Part shown: piece by piece, positions 8,800-17,634 of the stretch | Layout: each line of letters begins with the position of its first letter | Position numbering within the stretch: position 1 is the first letter of the stretch | NCBI GenBank assembly: GCA_020632915.1 | Contig: JACKEP010000009.1 | Location: 1-64,000, forward strand | Direction of reading: 5' to 3' | Source: Alphaproteobacteria bacterium | Lineage (GTDB): Bacteria > Myxococcota_A > UBA796 > GCA-2862545 | DNA length: 64,000 bases | Translations under genes and position numbers: made by a program | The notes under the pieces: generated by a model | What the model was told of the DNA's origin: nothing | The model's input: the letters and a program-made list of their open reading frames with translations, nothing else | Databases searched by the model: none

Positions 8800-10149
8800 T
8801 CATCCCTCCGAGGCGAGCCAGCGCTCGAGCGAGGTGGTGTCGTAGCGACCGGAGCGGAAGGCGTCCCAGCCGAGGATGCGGCGCTGCAGCGCCACGTTGG
8901 TGGTGACCCCCTCGATGCGCGCCTGGGCGAGCGCGGCGTCGAGCCGGGCGATGGCGGCGTCGCGGGTGGGGGCGTGGGCGATGACCTTGGCGACCATCGA
9001 GTCGTAGTAGGGCGGGATGCGGTCACCGGCGCGCAGGTGGGTCTCCACGCGCAGGCCGTCCCCCTCGGGCCACGACAGCGTGGAGACCGTGCCCGGGCAC
9101 GGGCGGAAGCCGTCGTCGGGGTCCTCGGCGTTGACGCGGGCCTCGATGGCGTGGCCGGTGAACGTGACGTCCTCCTGGCGCAGCGGCAGCGGCTCGTGGG
9201 CGGCGACACGCAGCTGGAGCTCGACCAGGTCGAGGCCGGTGATCGCCTCGGTGACCGGGTGCTCGACCTGCAGGCGGGTGTTCATCTCCATGAACCACGC
9301 CCGGCCGTCCTGATCGACGAGCATCTCGACGGTGCCGGCGTTGACGTAGCCGGACCGTGCGACCACGTCGGCGACGAGCGGCAGGATGCGGGCCCGCTCC
9401 TCGGCAGACAGACCGGGGCTGGGCGCCTCCTCCATGACCTTCTGGTGACGGCGCTGCATGCTGCACTCGCGCTCGCCCAGGTGCAGGCACGTGCCCTGGT
9501 GGTCGGCGATGATCTGCACCTCGACGTGACGGCCGCCGGTGATGCGGCGCTCGAGGTACATCCGGCCGTCGCCGAACGCGGCCTGGGCCTCTGCGCTGGC
9601 GGACTCGAAGGCCTCGGCGAACGCCTCGGGGTGGTCGACGGCGCGCATGCCGCGCCCACCGCCGCCGGCGACGGCCTTGAGCAGCACCGGGTAGCCGACC
9701 TCCTCGGCGATGACGGCGGCGTGGGCGGCGTCGCGGGCGGGCGTGCGGGAGCCGGGGATCGGGTCGAGACCGAGCGCCTTCATGGTGGCGCGCGCCAGCG
9801 ACTTGTCCCCCATGCGGCGGATGTGGTCGGGGGACGGGCCGACGAACGTGAGCCCGGCGGCGGCGCAGCGGGTGGCGAACACGTCGTTCTCGGCGAGGAA
9901 GCCCCAGCCGGGGTGGACGGCGGCGCAGCGGGTGTGGCGGCCGACCTCGATCAGCGCGTCCTGGTCGAGGTAGCTGGCGGCGGCACGCGCCGGTCCGATG
10001 ACGACGACCTCGTCGACGTCGGCGAGCCACGCGGCGTCGCGGTCGGCCTCGGAGGCGACGGCGACGACCTGCACGCCCAGGCGTCGGGCGGTGCGGGCCA
10101 CGCGCGCCGCGACCTCCCCTCGGTTGGCGATCAACAGTCGTCGAAACAT
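8800..10149 (-). CDS. Biotin carboxylase subunit
   Basis: A 449-residue ATP-grasp enzyme that carboxylates biotin on the carrier protein with bicarbonate and ATP. The N-terminal LIANRGEVAARV, the Gly-rich loop KAVAGGGGRGMR, the HVEVQIIAD and the signature MEMNTRLQVEHPVTE (metal and bicarbonate site) are all intact. Length matches AccC. It is the first gene of the minus-strand operon carboxylase-carboxyltransferase-carrier-membrane protein; the stop and the next start are three bases apart. It is clearly distinct from the second biotin carboxylase at 29207-30730, so the organism has at least two carboxylase systems. Confidence 0.93.
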   Translation of the reverse strand: MFRRLLIANRGEVAARVARTARRLGVQVVAVASEADRDAAWLADVDEVVVIGPARAAASYLDQDALIEVGRHTRCAAVHPGWGFLAENDVFATRCAAAGLTFVGPSPDHIRRMGDKSLARATMKALGLDPIPGSRTPARDAAHAAVIAEEVGYPVLLKAVAGGGGRGMRAVDHPEAFAEAFESASAEAQAAFGDGRMYLERRITGGRHVEVQIIADHQGTCLHLGERECSMQRRHQKVMEEAPSPGLSAEERARILPLVADVVARSGYVNAGTVEMLVDQDGRAWFMEMNTRLQVEHPVTEAITGLDLVELQLRVAAHEPLPLRQEDVTFTGHAIEARVNAEDPDDGFRPCPGTVSTLSWPEGDGLRVETHLRAGDRIPPYYDSMVAKVIAHAPTRDAAIARLDAALAQARIEGVTTNVALQRRILGWDAFRSGRYDTTSLERWLASEG

Positions 10150-10314
10150 GCACGTCCCGGCCGGTGGTGGTCCCCGCCTCTAGCCCGACCGCCCGACCGC
10201 GACAGGCCCGGACTTGTCGCGGGCCGAGGTGGTGCCTACCCACGACGCTTCCGCCCGTCGTCCCGACGCGGGGTGGTACACAGGAACGGCCGCGCCCCGC
10301 GGCCCGGAGCGAGC

Positions 10315-12465
10315 ATGCGCAACCGCTGGTTCCACCGGCCGGTGCTCCACACCGAGCTCGATCGCAGCAAGCGCGCGAGCTGGTTGGAGCTGTTCTTCGA
10401 CCTGATCGTGGTGGCCGCCACGCTGCAGCTGGGCAACGCCCTGTCGCATGGCGTGGCCCACGGTCATGGCCTGGAGGCCTTCGCCCTGTTCGCCCTGCAC
10501 TTCGTGCCGCTGTGGGTGGGCTGGACGGGGTTCACGTTCTACGCCAACCGCTTCGACGTCGACGACTTCGTGCACCGCCTGCTGGTGTTCGCGCAGATGT
10601 TTGCGGTGGGCGGCATGGCCGTGACGGCCCACGCCGCGATGGACCTGAAGCACCCCGATCCCCGGGGCTTCTCGGCCTCGTTCGCGTTGACCCTCGGGCT
10701 CGTGAGCCTGATGTACCTGCGGTCGATCAAGCACACGGAGCAGGCGCGCGACTACAGCCGCTACTGGGCTGTGGTGTTCGGCGCCGGGGCGCTCATCTGG
10801 GCGCTGTCGGCCCTGGTGCCGGCGCCCGCCAGCTACGCGGTGTGGCTCGTCGGACTGGCCGTGGTCATCGGCGCGCCGCTGTCGCGGACGTCCCGCGCCC
10901 TGTCGGATGCCTACCCCCTCGATCAGGAGCACCTGTCCGAGCGCTACGGCCTGCTCACGATCATCGTGCTCGGCGAGTCGTTCGTGAAGGTGCTCACCTA
11001 CCTGTCGGAGGACGTGCACGGCTCCGACCCCGAGTCGATGCTCAAGGGCGCGTTCAACCTGATGATCACGTGCGCGGTGTGGTGGGTGTACTTCGACGAC
11101 ATCGCCGGCTCGCGGATCAAGGCCGGCCCGTTCCGCTGGGTGGCGTGGCTCTACGGTCACCTGCCGCTGACGCTGTTCGTCACCGGGGTCGGCGTGGCCG
11201 TGAAGTACGCCACGCAGATCGACCTGTGGTCCCACCCCACGCCCGCCTACCGCCTGCTGCTCGCCGGCACGGTGGCCGGCACGCTGCTGTCGGTGGCCCT
11301 CATCGACAGCGTCACCGAGCGGCGCCAGGCCGAGCTGTCGGACGCGTGGCGCGTGCGCGTGCGCGCGGGGTCCGCCGGCGTCCTCCTGCTCGTGGCGGCG
11401 GTCGGTGGGCAGATGTCGGGCTGGATGTACCTGGCGCTGGTGGCGCTCATCGCCGGCGCCCAGGTGGCCATCGACATGCTGATGGCGCCGATGGAGGACA
11501 CCGGCGAGCAGCCGGACGGCGCGGCGAGCACCGCCGAGCTCGCACGCCGTCGTCAGCGTGGCGAGACCACGGACGGGCCGCGGCGGATCGACATGTCCCA
11601 GACCGTGCGCAAGGGCACGCCCAGCGAGCTGCGCAGCGACCTGTACTTCTTCCTCATGGAGGGGTCGTGGTCGCGCATGATGGCGGTGCTGGGGGCCGCC
11701 GGGCTCGTGCTCAACGTGGTGTTCGCCGCCCTGTTCCTCCTCGACGACCACGCGATCGGCGGCGCGTTCGACGGCAGCTTCGCGTCGGCGTTCGCGTTCA
11801 GCGTCCAGACGATGGCGACCATCGGCTACGGCGCGATGGCGCCCGGCGACGCCTACGGCGACCTCATCGTCACGCTGGAGGCCGCCGTGGGCCTGTTGGG
11901 CGTGGCGGTGGCCACCGGCCTGATCTTCGCAAAGCTGTCCCGCCCGCAGGCAAAGGTGCTGTTCTCGCGCAAGGTGGTGCTCACCACGTGGAACGGCAAG
12001 CCCACGCTCACGTTCCGCGTGGGCAACGCGCGCGGCAACGAGATCGTCGACGCCACGATGACCATCGCGGCGCTGTGCGACGACGTGTCCGCCGAGGGCC
12101 ACCACCTGCGGCGCCTGGTGGACCTGCAGCTGGTGCGGTCCCGCCAGCCGATGTTCCGCCTGTCGTGGACGGTGCAGCACGTCATCGACGAGACCAGCCC
12201 GCTCAAGGACATCGACTGGTCGAACCCCGAGGCCGGCTTCGGCGCGCTCATCGTGAGCCTGCTGGGCCACGACGCCACCTACGCCTCCACCACCCACGCA
12301 CGCTACCTGTACTACCCGGAGGACGTCGCCGTCGGGCACCGCTTCGTCGACGTGATGAGCCAGCTGCCCGACGGCCGGCTGATGATCGACTACGACCTGT
12401 TCCACGACACGGAGCCAGACGCCGTGGCGATGGCCCGGGACGCCGAGCACGCCACCCCTGCGTGA
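10315..12465 (+). CDS. LtrA membrane domain fused to a KirBac potassium channel
   Basis: A 716-residue inner-membrane protein with two known families in one chain. Residues 1-390 are an LtrA (low temperature requirement A) domain: SWLELFFDLIVVAA at 22-35, HLSERYGLLTIIVLGESFVK at 206-225, and about ten hydrophobic segments. After a charged linker (395-440) residues 440-702 form an inward-rectifier K+ channel: slide helix and TM1 (about 440-476), pore helix and filter TMATIGYGAM (499-508), TM2 (515-540), then the cytoplasmic domain with VLFSRKVVLT, LVRSRQPMF, TWTV-like LSWTVQHVIDE and GHRFVDV. GGAG precedes the ATG at 10315 in good spacing. Expected to make K+-selective tetramers; the role of LtrA is unknown. 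Confidence 0.9.
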   Translation: MRNRWFHRPVLHTELDRSKRASWLELFFDLIVVAATLQLGNALSHGVAHGHGLEAFALFALHFVPLWVGWTGFTFYANRFDVDDFVHRLLVFAQMFAVGGMAVTAHAAMDLKHPDPRGFSASFALTLGLVSLMYLRSIKHTEQARDYSRYWAVVFGAGALIWALSALVPAPASYAVWLVGLAVVIGAPLSRTSRALSDAYPLDQEHLSERYGLLTIIVLGESFVKVLTYLSEDVHGSDPESMLKGAFNLMITCAVWWVYFDDIAGSRIKAGPFRWVAWLYGHLPLTLFVTGVGVAVKYATQIDLWSHPTPAYRLLLAGTVAGTLLSVALIDSVTERRQAELSDAWRVRVRAGSAGVLLLVAAVGGQMSGWMYLALVALIAGAQVAIDMLMAPMEDTGEQPDGAASTAELARRRQRGETTDGPRRIDMSQTVRKGTPSELRSDLYFFLMEGSWSRMMAVLGAAGLVLNVVFAALFLLDDHAIGGAFDGSFASAFAFSVQTMATIGYGAMAPGDAYGDLIVTLEAAVGLLGVAVATGLIFAKLSRPQAKVLFSRKVVLTTWNGKPTLTFRVGNARGNEIVDATMTIAALCDDVSAEGHHLRRLVDLQLVRSRQPMFRLSWTVQHVIDETSPLKDIDWSNPEAGFGALIVSLLGHDATYASTTHARYLYYPEDVAVGHRFVDVMSQLPDGRLMIDYDLFHDTEPDAVAMARDAEHATPA

Positions 12466-12502
12466 TCCGCGTGTCCGCCGCGCAACGCGTGACACCCGGT
12501 GC

Positions 12503-12508
12503 TATGAT
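12503..12508 (+). promoter_or_regulatory. Extended -10 promoter (TGC-TATGAT)
   Basis: TATGAT preceded by TG one base upstream (12500-12501) is an extended -10 element, conspicuous in this GC-rich DNA. No -35 is evident. Transcription would begin near 12515, right at a 9-bp hairpin, and lead into the vWA lipoprotein gene. Confidence 0.45.
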
Positions 12509-12513
12509 GCCGC

Positions 12514-12538
12514 CTTGCTCCGGAGTGCACGGAGCAAG
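12514..12538 (+). promoter_or_regulatory. Leader hairpin before the vWA lipoprotein
   Basis: Perfect 9-bp stem CTTGCTCCG/CGGAGCAAG around a 7-base loop. It begins where the transcript from the TATGAT promoter should start, so it could be a 5' stabilising hairpin. Alternatively it terminates the channel gene that ends at 12465; no U-run follows, which argues against that. Confidence 0.4.
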
Positions 12539-12565
12539 CCATATTCTCGCCCGATGGAGTCCCGG

Positions 12566-13933
12566 ATGTCGCGCTGGCCCCTGCCCCTGCTGCTCGCACT
12601 CGCTGCCTGCCAGGAGTTCACGATCGACAAGCCGGACGACTCGCCGCCCCTCGACACGATCGACACCGACCCGGCGATCCCGGTCAGCCAGCCCGACATC
12701 GAGGTCACGCCGGCCGAGCTGCGCTTCGGCAGCCTGCCGCCCGACTGCGCGGCGCAGGACCAGCTCGTCACCATCAAGAACGTCGGCGAGGCCACGCTCG
12801 AGGTCACCGAGGTGGCGCTCAAGGGGCTGGGCAACGAGGTGTTCACCCTGTCCGACGCCGGCCCCTACACCCTCGAGCCCGACGACGAGGTCACGGTCAC
12901 CGTGGGCTTCACGCCCAGCGACTACGTCGCCTACGACCGGGTCAAGGTGCGGGTGACGAGCAACGCGCCGGGCGAGGAGCAGATCGACGTGCCCGCGCTG
13001 GGCGAGGGCTCCACCTACACCGTGGCCGAGGAGGCGTTCGTCCAGGAGCAGGCCGGCTCCGTCGACGTGCTGTGGATCATCGACAACTCCGAGTCCATGT
13101 CCACCGAGCTCAACGACCTCGCGAACGCGATGAACACGTTCATCCAGAGCTTCGTCAACCTCGGCCTCGACTTCCAGATCGGCGTCACCACCACAGACAT
13201 GTCGGCCACCGGCGCCCAGGGGCGCATGCTCGGCCCGATCATCACCAACGCCACGGCCAACCCTGTGCAGGCCTTCCGCACCCAGACCAACCAGGGCGCG
13301 GCGGGCTCGGCCGACGAGATGGGCCTGGACGCGTCGAAGACGGCGCTGACGGCCCCGCGGATCAACCAGTCGCCCAACAGCGACCTCATCCGCGCCGACG
13401 CCACGCTGTCGGTCGTCGTGATCTCCGACGAAGACGACTACTCGTCGGTCACCACCCAGAACTACAGCAACTGGCTGCGCGGGATGAAGAGCGATCCCGA
13501 CGACGTGTCCTTCTCCGGGATGGTCGGGCCTGCGTCGGGCGGCCTGTCCGCGTGCGGCGGCATCACCAGCCCCACGTCCGCGAGCGCCGCCCCCCGCTAC
13601 CATCAGGTGATCAACGCCACGAACGGCGTGTGGGCGAACTTCTGCCAGTTCGACATCCACCCGTTCCTCACCCACCTGTCGTTCGTCGCGGCGGGTCTGG
13701 AGTTCCGGTTCCAGCTCCAGAACACGCCGCTGACCTTCGCCGCCGACCGCGCGTCCACGCCCGAGATCGACGGCATCCGGGTCGAGGTGGACGGCACGCT
13801 CATCCCCTACGACCCCGTCAACGGCTGGACGTTCGACACCGCCACGAACGCGGTGGAGATGCACGGCACGGCCATCCCGAGCCCCGGCCAGACCACGATC
13901 ATCAGCTACCCCCAGGCCGGCACCTGCGAGTGA
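12566..13933 (+). CDS. Lipoprotein with Ig-like domain and von Willebrand A domain
   Basis: A 455-residue surface lipoprotein. The ATG at 12566 is preferred because GGAG lies seven bases before it. Lipobox LAAC, Cys15, then a Asp/Pro/Thr linker. Residues 46-148 form an Ig-like beta domain of the 'choice-of-anchor D' type (IEVTPAELRFGSLPP start, FTPSDYVAYDRVKVRVTSNA end). Residues 165-onward form a von Willebrand A domain with the MIDAS motif DNSES (Asp173, Ser175, Ser177) and VVVISDEDDYSS around the middle. About 20 Cys-poor C-terminal strands close the protein. Such proteins bind ligands through a divalent metal. The function in this cell is unknown; neighbours give no clue. Confidence 0.82.
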   Translation: MSRWPLPLLLALAACQEFTIDKPDDSPPLDTIDTDPAIPVSQPDIEVTPAELRFGSLPPDCAAQDQLVTIKNVGEATLEVTEVALKGLGNEVFTLSDAGPYTLEPDDEVTVTVGFTPSDYVAYDRVKVRVTSNAPGEEQIDVPALGEGSTYTVAEEAFVQEQAGSVDVLWIIDNSESMSTELNDLANAMNTFIQSFVNLGLDFQIGVTTTDMSATGAQGRMLGPIITNATANPVQAFRTQTNQGAAGSADEMGLDASKTALTAPRINQSPNSDLIRADATLSVVVISDEDDYSSVTTQNYSNWLRGMKSDPDDVSFSGMVGPASGGLSACGGITSPTSASAAPRYHQVINATNGVWANFCQFDIHPFLTHLSFVAAGLEFRFQLQNTPLTFAADRASTPEIDGIRVEVDGTLIPYDPVNGWTFDTATNAVEMHGTAIPSPGQTTIISYPQAGTCE

Positions 13934-13937
13934 GCAC

Positions 13938-13953
13938 GCGCCAGCTGTGGCGC
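13938..13953 (+). terminator. Probable terminator of the vWA lipoprotein gene
   Basis: A 6-bp stem GCGCCA/TGGCGC with a 4-base loop starts four bases after the stop codon. A short T-run (GATTTT) follows about 12 bases later. Weak by length, good by position. Confidence 0.35.
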
Positions 13954-14043
13954 TCGACCAACGATTTTCCCTGGTCGGCTGCGCGTGCGCGCCGGACGTG
14001 GTAACCGCGTCGGCCCGATTCGCCCGACCGGTCTGGAGGCTCG

Positions 14044-14433
14044 ATGATCGACGACGACGTCCTGCTGCGGAACGAGGATGCCGAGCTGCCGCTCGAGGTG
14101 CTGCGCGAGCTGTACCAGATCCTCATCGACGCACGTGACGACCGCCACCACCGCTGGAAGCAGGCCGAGGCCGAAGCGAGCGTGCAGAACGCCAGCGCGA
14201 TGCTCGACGAGGTCGACGCCGCCTCCCACGACGCCGACACCGACGCGGCGCGGCGCGACGCCGAGCGCGCCTGGATGGAGATCCAGCAGATCGACGCGGC
14301 GCTGGCCCGCATGCGGCAGGGCACGTACGGCGTCTGCGAAGACACCGGGGAGCCCATCGGCGAGCCCCGCCTGCGCCGCATCCCGTGGGCCCGGCGCACG
14401 ATGGCGGCCGAGTCCGAGCGCGAGCGCCTCTGA
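14044..14433 (+). CDS. TraR/DksA family protein without a zinc finger
   Basis: A 129-residue protein with the DksA layout: a long antiparallel coiled coil (about residues 15-92) and a short globular end. DksA binds the RNA polymerase secondary channel and, with ppGpp, alters promoter choice. The C-terminal motif GTYGVCEDTGEPIGEPRL is present, but of the four zinc cysteines only Cys98 remains; the second is Thr101 and the last pair is missing. Pseudomonas DksA2 has the same Cys/Thr pattern and works without zinc. The coil tip has EVDAAS, an Asp-x-Ala-type tip. GGAGG is five bases before the ATG. It is a lone gene convergent with the minus-strand valS operon. Confidence 0.85.
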   Translation: MIDDDVLLRNEDAELPLEVLRELYQILIDARDDRHHRWKQAEAEASVQNASAMLDEVDAASHDADTDAARRDAERAWMEIQQIDAALARMRQGTYGVCEDTGEPIGEPRLRRIPWARRTMAAESERERL

Positions 14434-14439
14434 TCCTGG

Positions 14440-14457
14440 GGCGGGCCTCGTCCCGCC
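14440..14457. terminator. Hairpin between convergent genes
   Basis: 6-bp stem GGCGGG/CCCGCC with a 6-base loop, seven bases after the stop of the DksA-like gene and in front of the opposing gene end. No U-run is present, so termination is only suggested. Confidence 0.3.
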
Positions 14458-14511
14458 GTCCCTCGTCAAGGCCCCCACCGCGACGGCGTCCGTCGACCCC
14501 TGTCCAGGTCG

Positions 14512-15114
14512 TCACTGCCGCCGGAACAGGTCGTCCACGTCGTCGTCGTCGTCCCCGTCCACGAACGTGTCGGGAGCGCGCGGCGGCGGTGCGGGTGGCG
14601 GTGGCGGCGCGAGGTCGGCGTCGGTCACGGCGTCGCCCTCCCAGGTGTCCTCGGCCTCGTCGACCGGTCCGGGCACGATGCCGGTGCGCAGGGCCTGCAC
14701 CCCGTCCGGCCGCAGGGACACCTCGAACCGGGCCCCGTGGACCAGGTCGTCGCCGAGCAGATCGGCGGCGTGGGCCTCCTTGGGCCTGCGCCAGCGCTGC
14801 CACACCATCCAGCCTCCCACCAGCGGCAGGGCCGCCAGCCCCAGCAGGCCGATCCCCACCGCGGACGCCTTGCCCGCGGCGAAGAAGCGCTGGGTGGTGG
14901 TGCCGCCGAGCAGTTCCTCGGCACAGGCATCGGGCGGCAGGCCCTGACATTGAGCCGCTTCGTCGGGATGGGACGACAGCGTGTCGATCGCGGCGGCCAG
15001 CAGGAACCACGCGGGGAACACGCCCACGGCGACCACGAACAGGCCGATGCGGATCAGCTCGACGACGCGCTCTCCGGGCCCGGCAGGCTCCACCGACGGC
15101 GGCGTCTCAGGCAT
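14512..15114 (-). CDS. Two-TM membrane protein, unknown function
   Basis: A 200-residue protein with two membrane segments (about residues 20-43 and 83-107). The loop between them carries CQGLPPDACAEELL, two Cys that could form a disulfide outside the membrane. The C-terminal half is cytoplasmic, Pro-rich (PPPPPAPPP) and ends in a Asp-rich stretch. I recognise no family. The ATG at 15114 lies inside the end of lgt (8-base overlap), so it is the last gene of the valS-nadC-birA-lgt operon and is translated from the same message. A link to lipoprotein maturation is possible from position only. Confidence 0.62.
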   Translation of the reverse strand: MPETPPSVEPAGPGERVVELIRIGLFVVAVGVFPAWFLLAAAIDTLSSHPDEAAQCQGLPPDACAEELLGGTTTQRFFAAGKASAVGIGLLGLAALPLVGGWMVWQRWRRPKEAHAADLLGDDLVHGARFEVSLRPDGVQALRTGIVPGPVDEAEDTWEGDAVTDADLAPPPPPAPPPRAPDTFVDGDDDDDVDDLFRRQ

Positions 15115-16033
15115 CCGCCGTCTCCGTGGGCGCGGGCGTGCCGAGCGTGCCCGCCTGGGACCGCGCCTCCTGGTCGGCGCTGCCGTCGAGCGGCCAGGGC
15201 TGGAAGTCGCGGCGCGCGTGCGCTCGCCACATCAGCCACGCACCGAACGCGAACAGCGCCACCATCCCGTACTGCGCCGCCGTCAGGCCGGCCCAGCGCA
15301 CGTCGTGGTGTTCGAGGTCGGTCTGACGGAGGAAGTCGAGTCCGAAGCGGATCGGGCTGTACAGCACGAAGAACAGTCCCATGAACGTGCCCGGCGGACG
15401 GTCCTTGCGACCGAGCCACCAGAAGAACGCGATCATCGGGATCATGAGGACGAACTCGTAGAAGCCGAGCTCGTGGCGTACGCCGGCGGCGAAGTGGTTG
15501 GCCGGGAAGCGCATGGCGAGCGGGAACGTGGTCTCCACACCGACGTGGTCGTGGACCACGGCGCAGCCGGCACGGCCGAACAGCCAGCCCACGGGGTAGC
15601 CGTAGGCGATCAGATCGGCGAAGCGCATCACGTCGTGGGGCCGGATCCAGGTGTAGAAGATCCAGATCGCCCCGATGCCGCCGAGGAAGCCGCCGGTGGA
15701 CGAGAACCCCTCCCACACCTTGAGGATCGCCCAGATCCCCTCGGTGCGCAGGCGCTCGGGGTAGTAGCCGACCACGGTGATGACGTGGGCGAAGAAGAAG
15801 CCGACGAGCACGGTGAACACGACGCCGTCGACGATCTCGCGCGGCTCGAAGCCCATCTTCATCGCGCGGTGACGGCTGACCTCCAGCCCGAGCAGCACGC
15901 CCAGACACACCAGCGTGGCCCACGGGTCGATCGGCACGCCGAACGTGGGGATCACGAACCGCAGCGTGTCGAACGTGACGCGGATCCCCTCGTCGACCAT
16001 CCGCATCTCGAAGAACGGGATCGCAGCGATCAC
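15107..16033 (-). CDS. lgt: Prolipoprotein diacylglyceryl transferase
   Basis: A 308-residue integral membrane enzyme that adds diacylglycerol to the lipobox Cys of prolipoproteins, the first step for the many lipoproteins in this window. Seven or so membrane segments are visible. The signature helix reads GWLFGRAGCAVVHDHVG, with the essential Arg in the position of the E. coli RxGN motif; the HDH form in place of NGE is what I associate with deltaproteobacterial Lgt. SSTGGFLGG at about residue 108 is the other conserved loop. It starts with GTG at 16033, overlapping the birA stop (GTGA), and its end overlaps the next gene. Confidence 0.9.
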   Translation of the reverse strand: MIAAIPFFEMRMVDEGIRVTFDTLRFVIPTFGVPIDPWATLVCLGVLLGLEVSRHRAMKMGFEPREIVDGVVFTVLVGFFFAHVITVVGYYPERLRTEGIWAILKVWEGFSSTGGFLGGIGAIWIFYTWIRPHDVMRFADLIAYGYPVGWLFGRAGCAVVHDHVGVETTFPLAMRFPANHFAAGVRHELGFYEFVLMIPMIAFFWWLGRKDRPPGTFMGLFFVLYSPIRFGLDFLRQTDLEHHDVRWAGLTAAQYGMVALFAFGAWLMWRAHARRDFQPWPLDGSADQEARSQAGTLGTPAPTETADA

Positions 16034-16781
16034 GGCTCGGACCTCCCCGGGGTGAGCGGGAGCACGTCTCCGGCGACGATGCGTGCGCGGGCACCGGAGT
16101 CCAGACGTAGCAGGAGCGCACCGTCGTCGGCCACGTCCTCGGCCAGACCCTCACGTTCCCCGACACGGACGCGCTGCCCGAGGGTGCAGCTGTTGCGGCG
16201 CCAGGCGTCGAGCACCCGGTCGGGGTCGGCGCGGAGCTGGTCGACCCAGCCCCGCACCATCGCGACGAGATCGACGGCGAGCTCTTCCCGGCTCACCGGG
16301 GGCCCGACGTCCTCCAGGCACGCCACATCGGGCAGCCCCTGCGGCACCGCCGCCACGTTGACCCCGATGCCGACCACGACGGAGCGCACGCGCTGGTCGG
16401 AGACGTCGGCCTCGGCGAGGATGCCCGCCACCTTGCGACCGTCGGGCGTGAGCAGGTCGTTGGGCCACTTGATGCGCAGGCGTGACCGCGTGGCCTGCCA
16501 GGCGCCGACGGCGGCGGCCAGCGACACCAGCGGCAGCCTCGCCACGGGGATCTGCGGCCGGAGCAGGATGGAGATCTGCACCGCGCCCTCGGGGCTCGAC
16601 CACACGCGGCCCAGCCGTCCCCTCCCCTCGGTCTGGCGCTCGGCGACCAGCGACACCCCCGCCGGACGCTGGGCCGCCGCCCAGGAGCGCACGGCGTCCT
16701 GCGTGGACGTGGTCTCCTCCACCCACACCGGCGCCGGCACGCCCAGCGCCCGAGCCCGGGCGGCGAGCCGGACCGGGTCGA

Positions 16782-17627
<846 letters not shown>

Positions 17628-17634
17628 GGTGGCC

